The notes: generated from the sequence alone by a model not told the origin. A stretch of DNA of 64,000 bases from JAJDZL01 sp965221175 (GCA_965221175.1 OZ244867.1:2418001-2482000); one strand, 5' to 3'; positions 1-9,412 are shown, counted from the first letter of the stretch. Numbers and translations are program-made.

Positions 1-934
1 GATAGCCAAATAGCCGGTTTAGCTTTCGAGTAATACCCCACTTGGAGTTCCAGCGCATCACCTTTGTATAGGATACTGAGTTCAGCCGATCTTTACCGAC
101 GATTCTTCGTATCAACCCATTCTGGACATAAAGATTTTTTGAACACCAGAACCAGTCAGTATCCCACCTCCAGATGTAGTCTTTGACCGTCAGGTAATCC
201 GTTTGTTTTTCACGGATGGATTTGTAGTAGATATCAAGATAGGTGTAATCACTGGTAAATGGCGCTGAATCGGCAAACCTACCTGTCGTCAGGTAGTACT
301 CGCCAGCTTCGAAAACACTTCCATCTAGAAAATCGAAATCAGAGCCTTGCAGTTCTTCAATAGCAGCAAAAAATTCGCTTGCATCATGGAATCGCGTATG
401 AACAATTTTTACATAAGGTTTTACTCGGAGTGCAGGGGTTTTCAATCTCAGCACATAGCCAAGAGTTCCATAGGAATTCGGTAATCCGTAGTACAAGTCC
501 GAGTGTTCATTGTCCCGTGTACAGCAAACTACCGAACCGTCTGCAAGCAGAACATCCATTTCCATCACTGTCTCATGCGGGAGTCCATAACGAAATGATG
601 TCGATTCTATGCCCACGCCGCAAATAGCTCCTCCGATCGTAATTGACTTCAGTTGCGGTACAACCATGGGAATGAATCCATATTTCAGGGTTGCATCTAC
701 GAGATCTTCATAGGTGATCATGCCTTCAGTGGTCAGTGTACTTTGCACGACATCAAGCTCGAGCAGATGATTAAAATCCTTGACGGTCAATTCATCTGAT
801 TTGTCATTGACGCGATCGCGAAACAGATTTGATGTGTCTTTACGCAGGCGAACACCGGTTGACGCGTCTTTCATCTGCTGCGAAAGACGGCCTTTTCGCC
901 TACGATACGAATCTGCTGGTGTTGTGTCGCTCAT
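1..934 (-). CDS. FAD-binding oxidoreductase (PCMH type), 3' end cut by window edge
   Basis: 311 codons are visible from the ATG at 934; the rest lies beyond the left edge. The protein has the FAD-linked oxidase (PCMH/VAO) fold signature: a glycine-rich stretch reading TIGGAICGVGIESTSF at about residues 97-112 and a following EMDVLLADGS motif, where these enzymes bind the FAD pyrophosphate. The general look, with a long aromatic-rich C-terminal part (many Trp/Tyr after residue 250), resembles the DHCR24/DWARF1-like flavoproteins found in bacteria, but the substrate cannot be told. No partner gene is visible on this side; the next gene downstream in the same direction is off the window. Family assignment is firm, function is not. 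Confidence 0.8.
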   Translation of the reverse strand, partial: MSDTTPADSYRRRKGRLSQQMKDASTGVRLRKDTSNLFRDRVNDKSDELTVKDFNHLLELDVVQSTLTTEGMITYEDLVDATLKYGFIPMVVPQLKSITIGGAICGVGIESTSFRYGLPHETVMEMDVLLADGSVVCCTRDNEHSDLYYGLPNSYGTLGYVLRLKTPALRVKPYVKIVHTRFHDASEFFAAIEELQGSDFDFLDGSVFEAGEYYLTTGRFADSAPFTSDYTYLDIYYKSIREKQTDYLTVKDYIWRWDTDWFWCSKNLYVQNGLIRRIVGKDRLNSVSYTKVMRWNSKWGITRKLNRLFGY

Positions 935-1053
935 AACGTGATGCTCTGAGGCCGGTCTAAATTCAGGAGTAAACAACAATTTTAACGTTCACAAGAGCAA
1001 TTTGAAAAAGTATCTGACTTTTCAGGAAGTGCATTATCGCTATCCTTAATTCA

Positions 1054-1632
1054 TCAGTTTTCTTGAAGCCCCGAAGTGATTTGCATCAACTGCTCTACTA
1101 CAGCGAATACTCTGTTTTGGGCGGAATCGCTTATCAAATTTCCGTCTGCGTCGAATGAGTCTTTTGCATTGCCGTGGGCATACTGCTTTGGAATTACGAT
1201 CATACCCAGATTCGCTAGAATTGAGCGGACGCTGGCTAGCGTTCTGATCCCGCCTATTGCGCCAGGCGATGCAGCCAGTAACGCTGCTGTTTTCCCTGAA
1301 AATGCCACTAGCGGAGGGTCGCCGGGCAGCGGTCGGGAAATCCAGTCAATGGCATTCTTCAAAACTGCGCTGATTGCACTGTTGTATTCAGGACAACTCA
1401 ATAGAATTCCATGATTTTCTTTCATCAAATTTCGCAGTTCAAGCGCGCATGCAGGAATGCCGGAATTCGTCTCGAGATCACCATCATAAAGCGGCATTGG
1501 ATAATCCCTTAAATCCAATAGAGTAACTGTTGCACCTTGCTGCTCAGCAATATGAGCAGCATTTCGTACCAGCATCTTGTTGTAGGAGTTGGTTCTGGTA
1601 CTGCCTGCAAATGCCAGAAGTTTTGTCGACAT
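1054..1632 (-). CDS. NADPH-dependent FMN reductase family protein
   Basis: 192 residues, the usual length for the SsuE/ArsH/chromate-reductase flavodoxin-like family. The N-terminus LLAFAGSTRTNSYNK carries the phosphate-binding loop for FMN, and the CPEYNSAISAVLKNAIDW stretch in the middle is the family hallmark (P-E-Y-N for isoalloxazine contact). These soluble enzymes use NAD(P)H to reduce FMN or quinones. It is monocistronic in appearance: the nearest genes (934 and 1885) are separated by 119 and 252 bases. The physiological acceptor is not evident. Confidence 0.88.
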   Translation of the reverse strand: MSTKLLAFAGSTRTNSYNKMLVRNAAHIAEQQGATVTLLDLRDYPMPLYDGDLETNSGIPACALELRNLMKENHGILLSCPEYNSAISAVLKNAIDWISRPLPGDPPLVAFSGKTAALLAASPGAIGGIRTLASVRSILANLGMIVIPKQYAHGNAKDSFDADGNLISDSAQNRVFAVVEQLMQITSGLQEN

Positions 1633-1783
1633 GCCGGTTTAGTTTACTGAGATTAACCTAATTTTTGAATTTCAAAAGCAGAACCTTGTTCACTTCATTT
1701 GGTGTGTGCCAAGAGTCTGACACAATACTCCGAAACTCAGTAATATTTCAAGCCTGCTTTTTGGTAGATTGGGGTAGGTTCTG

Positions 1784-1826
1784 AAAAAGTAGGCCTGACA
1801 TGAGAAAGCTCAATACGCCAGGCCTA
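1784..1826 (-). terminator. Rho-independent terminator after amtB
   Basis: On the minus strand an 8-bp perfect stem (TAGGCCTG pairing with CAGGCCTA, 1819-1826 with 1790-1797), with a smaller hairpin inside the loop, is followed by C and five Ts. It lies 59 bases past the amtB stop and should end the glnK-amtB transcript. Confidence 0.75.
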
Positions 1827-1884
1827 AACAGGGGAACTACGGAATTAATTAGTGATTTTCATGTCAATGAGGAACTCCACTTGA

Positions 1885-3180
1885 TCAGAAGTGGTAGCCT
1901 CGCTCATCGTGCGTTGATACGTCGAGGCCTTGCACTTCGCTCTCCTCATCCACCCTCAGGCCGCCTATGAGAAGCCCTGTCACCTTGAACACGATGAAGG
2001 TGGCGATGACCGTATACACGACTGTCGCGACGACTCCTATGAGCTGAATGAATATCTGTGAGCCAATCGAATTGTCCATTCCCTGTCCACTGAAGATTCC
2101 AAGTTCAGCTGATGCAAATATACCGGTAAGAATGGTTCCGACAATACCCGCAATTCCGTGAACAGGGAATACATCCAGGGAATCATCCAGTTTCAGGCGC
2201 TGTTTGACAATCTGAACTCCGAAGTATGAAATCGGGCCGGTGACGATTCCAATGATCAGAGCTCCGGCTGGGCCGACAAATCCTGATGCTGGAGTTATTG
2301 CTACCAGTCCGGCAACCATACCCGTCGCTGCTGCTAACGCAGTGGCTGATTTCCTTACGAAATATTCGGTGATTACAAATGCCATTGCTGCAGATGCCGC
2401 ACAAATGTGGGTAACGAGCATTGCCATGGCTGCATCCTGATTTGCGGCAACTGCGCTGCCTCCGTTAAATCCGAACCAACCAACCCACAGTAGTCCGGCA
2501 CCGATCATGGTCAGTGTCATGTTGTGTGGGAGCATGGTTCCGCTTGGAAAACCTTTTCGGTTTCCCAGTACACAGGCTCCAACAAGTGCAGAGACTCCTG
2601 CTGTGATGTGAACGACATTTCCACCGGCAAAGTCAAGTACGCCAAGCGAACCGAGCCATCCGCCACCCCATACCCAGTGAGCAATCGGTGCATATACAAA
2701 TATGATCCATAAAATTGAAAAAATTACGACTGCGCCGAATTTGATACGCTCTGCAAAACCACCAATGATGAGTGCAACTGTAATAATTGCGAACGTAACC
2801 TGAAACAGGGCGAATGCAGATTCTGGAACATCACCGGACATGCTTTCTTCCAGTACACCGGCAAAGAGCGCTTTACCTAATCCACCAATGATTCCATTGC
2901 CAAGGTCGTTAAATGCAAGGGAGTAACCCGCAACAAGCCAAACAATGCTCACCACGCAAGTAATGGTGAAACACTGCATAAGAATAGATAGAACGTTCTT
3001 GCTTCTAACCAGACCAGCGTAGAAAAGCGAAAGGCCAGGAATTGTCATCATCAACACCAGCGCTGTGGATGTCAACAGCCACGATGTATTTCCGGAATTC
3101 AGAGAGTCTTGTGCCGTGGCTACAGGGCACAAGACAAGGAACAGTAGCGTACTACGAATAAAATATAGAATAGTTCTCAC
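1885..3180 (-). CDS. amtB: Ammonium transporter Amt
   Basis: Integral membrane ammonium channel. I place the start at the GTG at 3180: it follows AGAGAGG at correct distance, opens with a clean signal peptide (RTILYFIRSTLLFLVLCPVATAQ), and avoids overlap with glnK, whereas the upstream in-frame ATGs lie inside glnK. The resulting 431 residues fit the family. About eleven membrane segments follow. Both pore histidines of the twin-His motif are visible: GGNVVHITAG and VFPVHGIAG. The C-terminal tail (GLRVDEESEVQGLDVSTHDERGY) is the conserved region that contacts GlnK. It is cotranscribed with glnK 25 bases upstream, under sigma-54/NtrC control, and closed by a terminator. Confidence 0.95.
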   Translation of the reverse strand: MRTILYFIRSTLLFLVLCPVATAQDSLNSGNTSWLLTSTALVLMMTIPGLSLFYAGLVRSKNVLSILMQCFTITCVVSIVWLVAGYSLAFNDLGNGIIGGLGKALFAGVLEESMSGDVPESAFALFQVTFAIITVALIIGGFAERIKFGAVVIFSILWIIFVYAPIAHWVWGGGWLGSLGVLDFAGGNVVHITAGVSALVGACVLGNRKGFPSGTMLPHNMTLTMIGAGLLWVGWFGFNGGSAVAANQDAAMAMLVTHICAASAAMAFVITEYFVRKSATALAAATGMVAGLVAITPASGFVGPAGALIIGIVTGPISYFGVQIVKQRLKLDDSLDVFPVHGIAGIVGTILTGIFASAELGIFSGQGMDNSIGSQIFIQLIGVVATVVYTVIATFIVFKVTGLLIGGLRVDEESEVQGLDVSTHDERGYHF

Positions 3181-3205
3181 GGCAGCCTCTCTATAGTGTT
3201 GATGT

Positions 3206-3544
3206 TTAAATTGCGCTGTCATCCATTTCTCCGGTTCGGATACGGATGACATTTTCCAGTTCAGATACAAAAATTTTTCCATCGCCTATTTGACCTGTCA
3301 GAGCAATTCGTCTGATCGTATCAATTGCGTCTTCGCACTGGCTGGCAGATACAGCGATTTCAACCTTGATTTTTGGTACAAAATCGACAACGTATTCTGC
3401 GCCTCGGTAAAGTTCCGTATGCCCTTTCTGTCGACCGAATCCCTTAACTTCTGAAACGGTCATCCCTTGGACACCGATCTCCGACAAAGCTTCTCGGATA
3501 TCATCCAATTTGAATGGTTTAATAATGGCAGTCACGAGTTTCAT
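3206..3544 (-). CDS. glnK: Nitrogen regulatory protein P-II (GlnK)
   Basis: 112 residues, exactly PII length. The T-loop reads YRGAEYVVDFVPK with Tyr51, the uridylylation site, intact. The B-loop GQIGDGKIFV and the C-terminal RTGE are present, so ATP/2-oxoglutarate binding should be normal. Trimeric cytoplasmic sensor that plugs the ammonium channel when nitrogen is plentiful. The neighbour amtB downstream identifies it as the GlnK type rather than GlnB. A strong AGGAGG precedes the ATG, and the promoter is of the sigma-54 class with an NtrC site. Confidence 0.96.
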   Translation of the reverse strand: MKLVTAIIKPFKLDDIREALSEIGVQGMTVSEVKGFGRQKGHTELYRGAEYVVDFVPKIKVEIAVSASQCEDAIDTIRRIALTGQIGDGKIFVSELENVIRIRTGEMDDSAI

Positions 3545-3580
3545 GTCTTACCTCCTGTGAGTTTACATATACGTAATAAC

Positions 3581-3597
3581 AGCAATTTTCGTGCCAA
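3581..3597 (-). promoter_or_regulatory. Sigma-54 promoter of glnK-amtB
   Basis: On the minus strand the sequence TTGGCACGAAAATTGCT matches the -24/-12 consensus (TGGCAC, five-base spacer, TTGCT) without mismatch. It lies 37 bases upstream of the glnK ATG. An almost identical element precedes glnA at 41504-41520. Confidence 0.92.
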
Positions 3598-3635
3598 CAA
3601 AAAACATAGAATATCCCCATGATTTTGGTGCTATA

Positions 3636-3652
3636 TGCCCCAAAATGGTGCA
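3636..3652. promoter_or_regulatory. NtrC-binding dyad upstream of glnK
   Basis: The dyad TGCACCATTTTGGGGCA (minus strand) differs by one base from TGCACC-N5-GGTGCA, the NtrC enhancer consensus. It sits about 40 bases upstream of the sigma-54 -24 element. A second half-site, AGCACCAAAATCATGGG, lies between it and the promoter at about 3617-3633. Confidence 0.75.
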
Positions 3653-3787
3653 TGAACGGAGAAAAAGTGTAAATTTGGTACAGCGATTGGACACTCTGCA
3701 TGATTCGCTCGCAGTCCGAACAAGTTTTTTCTATCGGTCAAGTGGATATACATTCAAAATAACCTTGCTTCATCAGGTGATCTGAAT

Positions 3788-4738
3788 ATGTGCAAAACAG
3801 GCTTCATATATGACAATCGTTATCTTCAACACGACACGGGGTCGCGTCATCCGGAAAACAGCCAGCGGTTGATTGCGACCATGCAGCATCTGGAAAATCA
3901 GCCTTGGTTCAGTGAATTGCTGAATTTGACACCGCGATTGGCAGAGCGTGAATGGCTGGAAGCGGTTCACCAATCCGGATACATCGACCATGCACGTAAA
4001 TTGTGTGAATCCGGAGCAAGATTGCTGGATGATCCGGACGTAACAATCAGTAGCAGTTCTTTTGAAGTAGCAAGATTGGCAACCGGTGCAGCCCTGCAAC
4101 TTGCAGACAGCGTCATGAAAGGCGAAGTCAAGAATGGATTCGCTTTAGTTCGCCCTCCTGGTCATCATGCGGAGAACGCTCGTGCGATGGGATTTTGTCT
4201 GTTCAACAACATTGCCATAAGCGCACGGTATTTGCAGTTGGTGTACGGAATTGAAAAAGTATTGATCTTGGACTGGGATGTACATCATGGCAATGGAACC
4301 CAGCATGCATTTGAGGAAGACCCTTCCATACTATTCATTAGTCTTCATCAATACCCTTACTATCCAGGTACCGGTTCTCACAGTGAAACGGGAGTAGGAG
4401 CAGGAACCAATGCGACAGTCAACTGCCCGATGACGGCTGGGTCATCAGATTTGGATTACGAGCAAGCTTTTTTGGAAAGAATTCTGCCTGCGATAAATAG
4501 ATTCAAACCCGAAGTGGTCCTTGTGTCTGCCGGGTTTGATGCTCATCAAGCAGACCCGCTTGGACAAATTGATCTGAGCACTGAATTTTTTGGCTGGATG
4601 AGCATGAGAATGATGGAAGTCGCTGATCAGCACGCAGACGGACGACTGATCTCACTGCTGGAAGGAGGCTACAACTTGCACTATCTGCCGCTTTGCGTTT
4701 CGGTTCATTTGCAGACATTGCTGAATGCAAATAGTTGA
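3788..4738 (+). CDS. Histone deacetylase family protein (acetylpolyamine/AcuC-type)
   Basis: 316 residues of the arginase/HDAC fold. The zinc enzyme residues are all in place: the active-site histidine pair in RPPGHHAE (126-127), zinc ligands Asp164 and His166 in DWDVHHGNGT, the third ligand Asp in SAGFDAHQADPLGQ, and the transition-state Tyr in LEGGYNL. In bacteria these cytoplasmic enzymes deacetylate polyamines or protein lysines. The sequence is of the class-II-like bacterial type, but substrate is not shown. The gene is single, transcribed divergently from glnK, and reads toward the convergent alpha/beta hydrolase. Confidence 0.9.
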   Translation: MCKTGFIYDNRYLQHDTGSRHPENSQRLIATMQHLENQPWFSELLNLTPRLAEREWLEAVHQSGYIDHARKLCESGARLLDDPDVTISSSSFEVARLATGAALQLADSVMKGEVKNGFALVRPPGHHAENARAMGFCLFNNIAISARYLQLVYGIEKVLILDWDVHHGNGTQHAFEEDPSILFISLHQYPYYPGTGSHSETGVGAGTNATVNCPMTAGSSDLDYEQAFLERILPAINRFKPEVVLVSAGFDAHQADPLGQIDLSTEFFGWMSMRMMEVADQHADGRLISLLEGGYNLHYLPLCVSVHLQTLLNANS

Positions 4739-4795
4739 CACCCGAATTTGAACCATTGCAATCTAGAAATGCAGTTACTCAATGAGAGACTGAAT

Positions 4796-5584
4796 TTACT
4801 GGGAGGCAAGGAACGGCAGTAGAGATTTATTGAATGCTTCCGCTTGTTCAACATTCGACAGGTGCGCCGCACCCGGTATGATCTCTAATGTTGAGCTAGC
4901 GATTCGTTCATGCATGACAACTGATTCGGAAACCGGTGTAGCCAGGTCCTGGTCGCCAACAATTATGTGAGTTGGTGTGTCAATTCGATCTAGTTGATCG
5001 ACAAGATTCAGGTTGTATATGGCATGACAACAGCCAACATAGCCATAAACTGGAGTGGCCAGAAACTGGTTGCGAATCTGTTCATATTCTTCTGTCCCCG
5101 AATTTCGGTAGCTTTCGGTAAACCATCTTTCCATGGCAAAATCCACCAGGTTCTGCATACCGAAACGCTCTCCTGATTTGATTCTGTTTTTCCACATTGC
5201 CTTGGTTTCTTCGCGAATTACAGACATGGTGTCACACAAACTCAGACTGAGCAATCGCTGTGGCGCTTGAAGCGCCAACCCTTGTCCGATCATTCCGCCC
5301 ATGGACAATCCCACCCAGTGCACTTTTTCAATTTCCAGTGCGTCCAACACAGAGATTGCATCTTTCACCAGCAGGTCCAACGTATATGCACCGAGAGGTG
5401 CGGATGATTCTCCATGACCACGGGTGTCAATGCGCAGTAAGCGATACTTATCCTCTAGAACGCCGATCTGCGGGTTCCACATGATCTGACTTGATCCAAG
5501 CGAATGGCTCATGGCTACTACTGCACCGTTATTATTTCCAGACAGTTCGCAGTTGATTTCTATATTGTCAATATTGATTTTCAT
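4796..5584 (-). CDS. Alpha/beta hydrolase, 3-oxoadipate enol-lactonase-like
   Basis: 262 residues with the full alpha/beta hydrolase triad: nucleophile Ser94 in GLSMGG, acid in VGDQDLATP and His in GAAHLSNVEQ. The overall pattern, with SHSLGSSQIMW at the oxyanion loop and DTRGHGES, matches PcaD/CatD enol-lactonases, but many general esterases look the same and no other beta-ketoadipate gene is present. The start overlaps the stop of folA by four bases (ATGA), so it is translated from the thyA-folA transcript. The link to folate metabolism is probably positional only. Confidence 0.8.
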   Translation of the reverse strand: MKINIDNIEINCELSGNNNGAVVAMSHSLGSSQIMWNPQIGVLEDKYRLLRIDTRGHGESSAPLGAYTLDLLVKDAISVLDALEIEKVHWVGLSMGGMIGQGLALQAPQRLLSLSLCDTMSVIREETKAMWKNRIKSGERFGMQNLVDFAMERWFTESYRNSGTEEYEQIRNQFLATPVYGYVGCCHAIYNLNLVDQLDRIDTPTHIIVGDQDLATPVSESVVMHERIASSTLEIIPGAAHLSNVEQAEAFNKSLLPFLASQ

Positions 5585-6075
5585 TGGTGTGATACTAGAT
5601 GTCGTAATTTGAATGTCTGATTGAACAATCGCTCGTCGTCGTCATACCGTACTCGCGGCTCAGCAATCCAGCAGCTCCAGTCAATGTCTGGAAAGTGCAC
5701 ACAGTTAGGCTCGCTTATTTTGTCAGGTACGTAGGTTATATCCATTGTGTCACAGTGATTGACCGCCTGCTCATAAATTGAAGCCCCACCAATAAACCAA
5801 ATTCTTTCATATCGTGCAACCTGAATGGCTTGAGCTAACGAAGGGTAGTGCTCAACCTCCAGAGATTTATTGCGAGTAATAACGATGTTTTGCCGCTCGG
5901 GCAGAGGCTGGATTGGAAGCGAATCCCAAGTTTTACGCCCCATGATTATTGTGGAATTCAAGGTGACTCTCTTGAAACGCTTCAGGTCCGCGGAATAGTG
6001 CCACGGCAGTGTTCCTCCCAGACCGATCACTCCATCTTCTGTCATCGCCACAATGATTCCGCTGCAACGCGCCAT
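5581..6075 (-). CDS. folA: Dihydrofolate reductase
   Basis: 164 residues. NADPH-dependent reduction of dihydrofolate. Signatures in order: IVAMTEDGVIG at the N-terminus, LPWHYSADLKRFK (the substrate-loop Trp and the acidic Asp that protonates folate), IIMGRKTW for NADPH, and IWFIGGASIYEQA near residue 115. It lies 11 bases downstream of thyA, whose product dihydrofolate it recycles, and overlaps the following hydrolase gene. Confidence 0.95.
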   Translation of the reverse strand: MARCSGIIVAMTEDGVIGLGGTLPWHYSADLKRFKRVTLNSTIIMGRKTWDSLPIQPLPERQNIVITRNKSLEVEHYPSLAQAIQVARYERIWFIGGASIYEQAVNHCDTMDITYVPDKISEPNCVHFPDIDWSCWIAEPRVRYDDDERLFNQTFKLRHLVSHQ

Positions 6076-6086
6076 CGCGAATCCTG

Positions 6087-6965
6087 CTAGACCGCGACAT
6101 TGAATTTAATTGCCTGATACGGGTTGTATCCGGAAAGGTGAAACGTATCGAGAATTTCATCGATGTCGGATTCCAGGGTCCTGTCAATGTCATCCAGAGA
6201 CTTGATCGAGCTGTCAATCTTCAATTGTGGGAGTACTCTCGGTGTTCGAGTTAACTGCTCCTTCAATCCTGGCACATGATCATATTCAGCAAGCGAGCCA
6301 TCTGGCTTTGATGTGTAGATATGAGCGTCAACCAGAGTATGGGCGAACACACCCGCTTGTATGCCGGTCAAGTGGGCAAACAATTCAAGAATAAATGCAT
6401 ATCCGGCGATATTGTATGGAACGCCAAGAGCAACATCCGCGCTTCGCTGTGTGAGATGTAAACACAAAAATGGATTGTTTTCGTCATCCATCTGAACATT
6501 GATGATCCAAAAAGCATGGCATGGAGGCAACTGGCTGTCATGGGCGTTGGAAGGTGCCCATGCGGAAACAACATGTCGGCGGCTCATCGGATCATTCTTG
6601 ATTTGGTCAAGCACCCAAGCGACTTGGTCGATAGTCTGAACGCTTGTACCATTGGGTGCCGGAAATGAGCGCCAGAAATTCCCGTAGGCGCTGGGGACAT
6701 AGCCACCTTCATCAGCCCAGGGTTCCCAAAATTTGCAATTGTGCTGACGCAGCAATTCGATATTCGTACTTCCAGATAGAAACCACAGGTTTTCTATGAC
6801 TATGTTCTTCCAGGATATTTCCTTCGTCGTCAACAAAGGAAAGCCCTTGCGAAGGTCTATTTCGTAGTTGTAGTTGAATGTCGAAAGGGTATCGACCCCT
6901 GTGCGATTTTCTTTGCGTCGACCGTGTTCGAGTACATATTTTGCTACGTTTAGATACTGTTCCAT
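6087..6965 (-). CDS. thyA: Thymidylate synthase
   Basis: 292 residues, somewhat longer than the 264 of the E. coli enzyme, with the extra length near residues 80-110. It makes dTMP from dUMP with methylene-tetrahydrofolate. The catalytic Cys149 lies in SQLPPCHAF; the phosphate-binding RR pair is MSRRH; the dUMP-binding QRSADVALGVPYNIA and the C-terminal PYQAIKFNVAV are conserved. First gene of the thyA-folA-hydrolase operon. Confidence 0.96.
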   Translation of the reverse strand: MEQYLNVAKYVLEHGRRKENRTGVDTLSTFNYNYEIDLRKGFPLLTTKEISWKNIVIENLWFLSGSTNIELLRQHNCKFWEPWADEGGYVPSAYGNFWRSFPAPNGTSVQTIDQVAWVLDQIKNDPMSRRHVVSAWAPSNAHDSQLPPCHAFWIINVQMDDENNPFLCLHLTQRSADVALGVPYNIAGYAFILELFAHLTGIQAGVFAHTLVDAHIYTSKPDGSLAEYDHVPGLKEQLTRTPRVLPQLKIDSSIKSLDDIDRTLESDIDEILDTFHLSGYNPYQAIKFNVAV

Positions 6966-7102
6966 AATGGAATAATTTTAGAAAATTCTGATTCAGCGAA
7001 AGTGCCTATTTCAATCTGAAATTCCATCAAAGGTCTATCCGATTTTTATCAGTCAAGTGGACTTGCCTACACGAACACCGAGGCAAGATAGGGATTTCCC
7101 CG

Positions 7103-8461
7103 CTATTTATTTCGGCTGGCGGGTGGTGGTTGTTTGAAATACTCTTCTATTATCTTGCGAGCAAGATAGGAAGGTTTTACGCGCCACTTCTCTTTATTGA
7201 CGACGACCGCCGCAATAACAACTCTGTCAAAACCTGAATCTCCGTAACCAACAAACCACTCAGTTCTGCCTTTCGGGTTGTTACCCGATAGCGAGCCGGT
7301 TTTCCCGCCTACATCAAGTTTTGCGTAATTTCCTTTGAAGAATCCTCGGAACGATTTTCTTGCAGAGCCTTTTTTGACAGTTTCACGCATCAATACTCTC
7401 ATATTCTGCGCAGTTTCCGATTCTACCGTCTGATAGGAATTCTGATTCGACTCGTACAGCAGGGGGCCGTCCGGGTGGTGGGCAAACTCAATCAGACTGG
7501 GTTCAATCATGACTCCATCATTGACGATTGCAGACACCATCATGGCAGCGTGCAAAGGACTAATTGTGGTGGTGTTTGTATATCCCGACGCAGCTTCAGC
7601 AATCGCCCATTCGTTTGCCGGATCAAATCTTGTTTTGCTGGACTCTACAGAAATATCGAGCGGAAACGATTTATTGAATCCGAAGTACTCAGCGTACTCC
7701 GCCAATCTTGTCCCACCGACATCAAATACTCCAATTCTGCCAAACACGGTATTGATGGAACGTGCGAACGCATAACTCAATGACGTTTCTCTTGTCCACT
7801 TGTTTTTCTTGTGGCGCAACACATTCTTTTTGTACAAAGAGGTGTCTTTTCCGTTGTATTGATAGGTAGTTTTGGGGTTTGCAATTCCCTGATCAATCGC
7901 TGCGGCCGCGGTAATAATCTTGAAAATTGAAGCCGCCGGAAATTCCGAATGCACTGCCAAATTTCCGAACGATTCTTGATCTCTCACAAAACTGGAAAGT
8001 GCCAGTATTCGTCCAGTGTCAGGTTGAATTGCTACCACTGCGGCATAATCTGGTTGATACTTCTGCAATAGGCTGTCGATGTGTTCTTTGACTTTTGGCT
8101 CGATGTTGTATCGAACAACGGCATCCAGCATCTTTTCGCCAATCTTGAATTGCACCTTTTCCGGGTATTCATTTGCTCTAATGCTGGATGATATGGATTC
8201 GGCTACGTGTTCCTTTTCTACTCCCCAGACATTTGTCAGGTTGGTTTCCGCAGGAAGGGGGGCATAAAACTGAAATCCCGAAAACAGCAGAAAGCAGAAC
8301 GCCATCTTTAATAACAGGGATCGACGTTTCACTAAAAAATCCTTCAACTCCCGTGGAGGTTCAGCCTGTGAATGTTGGCTCATAACCACTTCGGTGGAGT
8401 CTGATTGGGAAATTTTGTAAGCTTGGACGATCGCTTTACGAGAGCTAGATTTTCGCTCCAT
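7103..8461 (-). CDS. Penicillin-binding transpeptidase domain protein
   Basis: 452 residues: a cytoplasmic N-terminus, one membrane anchor at about 48-68, then a periplasmic transpeptidase domain. All three active-site motifs are readable: S178-I-F-K, S-I-N in FARSINTVFG and KTGS in VGGKTGSLSG. It lacks the large pedestal/dimerisation domain of PBP2 or FtsI, being closer to small stand-alone transpeptidases near class D/PbpA type. Role in peptidoglycan cross-linking is probable; which stage is unknown. An alternative start at Met27 would shorten it by 26 residues. The next gene upstream is the formyltransferase, 69 bases away. Confidence 0.85.
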   Translation of the reverse strand: MERKSSSRKAIVQAYKISQSDSTEVVMSQHSQAEPPRELKDFLVKRRSLLLKMAFCFLLFSGFQFYAPLPAETNLTNVWGVEKEHVAESISSSIRANEYPEKVQFKIGEKMLDAVVRYNIEPKVKEHIDSLLQKYQPDYAAVVAIQPDTGRILALSSFVRDQESFGNLAVHSEFPAASIFKIITAAAAIDQGIANPKTTYQYNGKDTSLYKKNVLRHKKNKWTRETSLSYAFARSINTVFGRIGVFDVGGTRLAEYAEYFGFNKSFPLDISVESSKTRFDPANEWAIAEAASGYTNTTTISPLHAAMMVSAIVNDGVMIEPSLIEFAHHPDGPLLYESNQNSYQTVESETAQNMRVLMRETVKKGSARKSFRGFFKGNYAKLDVGGKTGSLSGNNPKGRTEWFVGYGDSGFDRVVIAAVVVNKEKWRVKPSYLARKIIEEYFKQPPPASRNK

Positions 8462-8530
8462 TGGTCAATGTAGAGAGGGGAATTTTTAAATTCAAGACAT
8501 TGAATTCCAATTTTATTTCTATTCGTCGGT

Positions 8531-9412
8531 TTATTCAACCAAGAATTCGACGAATCCGTCTTTGAACTCAATTGAAACAGTTGAAGATTTGTCGTTGTTT
8601 TTTAATGCTGTTCGTACTGCTCCGTATCGTAGAGCATCCTGTATCCAATATTCTTGGCAATCATCAATTACTCGGAGAGGCAGCCCCATTCCTGAATAGG
8701 CGCGTGTAAAGTTGAACGCAGTTTCAGCGCCTATATCTATATTGAATGAGTAGTCGCCATCGATTGGTGCTTGGTTCCAAGTAGCTTTGCCAGGTTCTTG
8801 TGGATTGATACTCCAGTTGGAATGAGGTGTGGCAAGAAGCTGCTGTAGACAATCAATTGCACGCTCTAGTAGAATTTGCTGAATTTCCTTGAATCGAAAT
8901 CCTGCTGGATACTGCACTTGGCGCACCGATAGAATGTTGCCACTGTCGATTTTCTGCGTCACCTGATGCAGTGTGACTCCGGTATTCTTTTCACCATTGC
9001 GCAATTGCCAAAAAATTGGATTGGCCCCCCGATATCGAGGCAATATTGAAGGATGAATGTTGATGCACTCCTGACATGCGAGTTGAATTATGCTTGCTGG
9101 AAGACGACTTGGGTAGCACGCCAAAAGAAAAATGTCGCTCGAAAGTTGCGACAGAAATTCCGTTAACTCAATTTGCTGCCCGGTGAAATAGCAGATCGGA
9201 ATGTTATTTGCAGTGCATAGCTCAACAACATTCGGTTGCTTGGACTGAAAAATTTTCGGCTGTTCCTGACTTGGTTGTTGGAGCGATGGTGCAAAAGCAG
9301 ATAGAACAACGCCGCGCACTGCAAATTGCCTTTCAAGCAACTGCTGCAAAACAAAACAGGTAAAAAAACTCAATCCACCGAACAGTACAATGGATGCGTT
9401 CGGTCCGGTCAT
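8531..9412 (-). CDS. Formyltransferase family protein (Fmt-like)
   Basis: 293 residues. The formyltransferase core is recognisable by INIHPSILPRYRGANP, which holds the catalytic Asn and His, and the Asp in QKIDSGNI, so the N-H-D triad is complete. The C-terminal part (from about 205) resembles the OB-like Fmt C-domain but is short. The canonical methionyl-tRNA formyltransferase is usually beside def; here the neighbours are a PBP and a GST, so this may be either a displaced fmt or a paralogue acting on another amine (sugar nucleotide or free amino group). I favour a paralogue because the N-terminus is divergent and cysteine-rich. Confidence 0.72.
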   Translation of the reverse strand: MTGPNASIVLFGGLSFFTCFVLQQLLERQFAVRGVVLSAFAPSLQQPSQEQPKIFQSKQPNVVELCTANNIPICYFTGQQIELTEFLSQLSSDIFLLACYPSRLPASIIQLACQECINIHPSILPRYRGANPIFWQLRNGEKNTGVTLHQVTQKIDSGNILSVRQVQYPAGFRFKEIQQILLERAIDCLQQLLATPHSNWSINPQEPGKATWNQAPIDGDYSFNIDIGAETAFNFTRAYSGMGLPLRVIDDCQEYWIQDALRYGAVRTALKNNDKSSTVSIEFKDGFVEFLVE

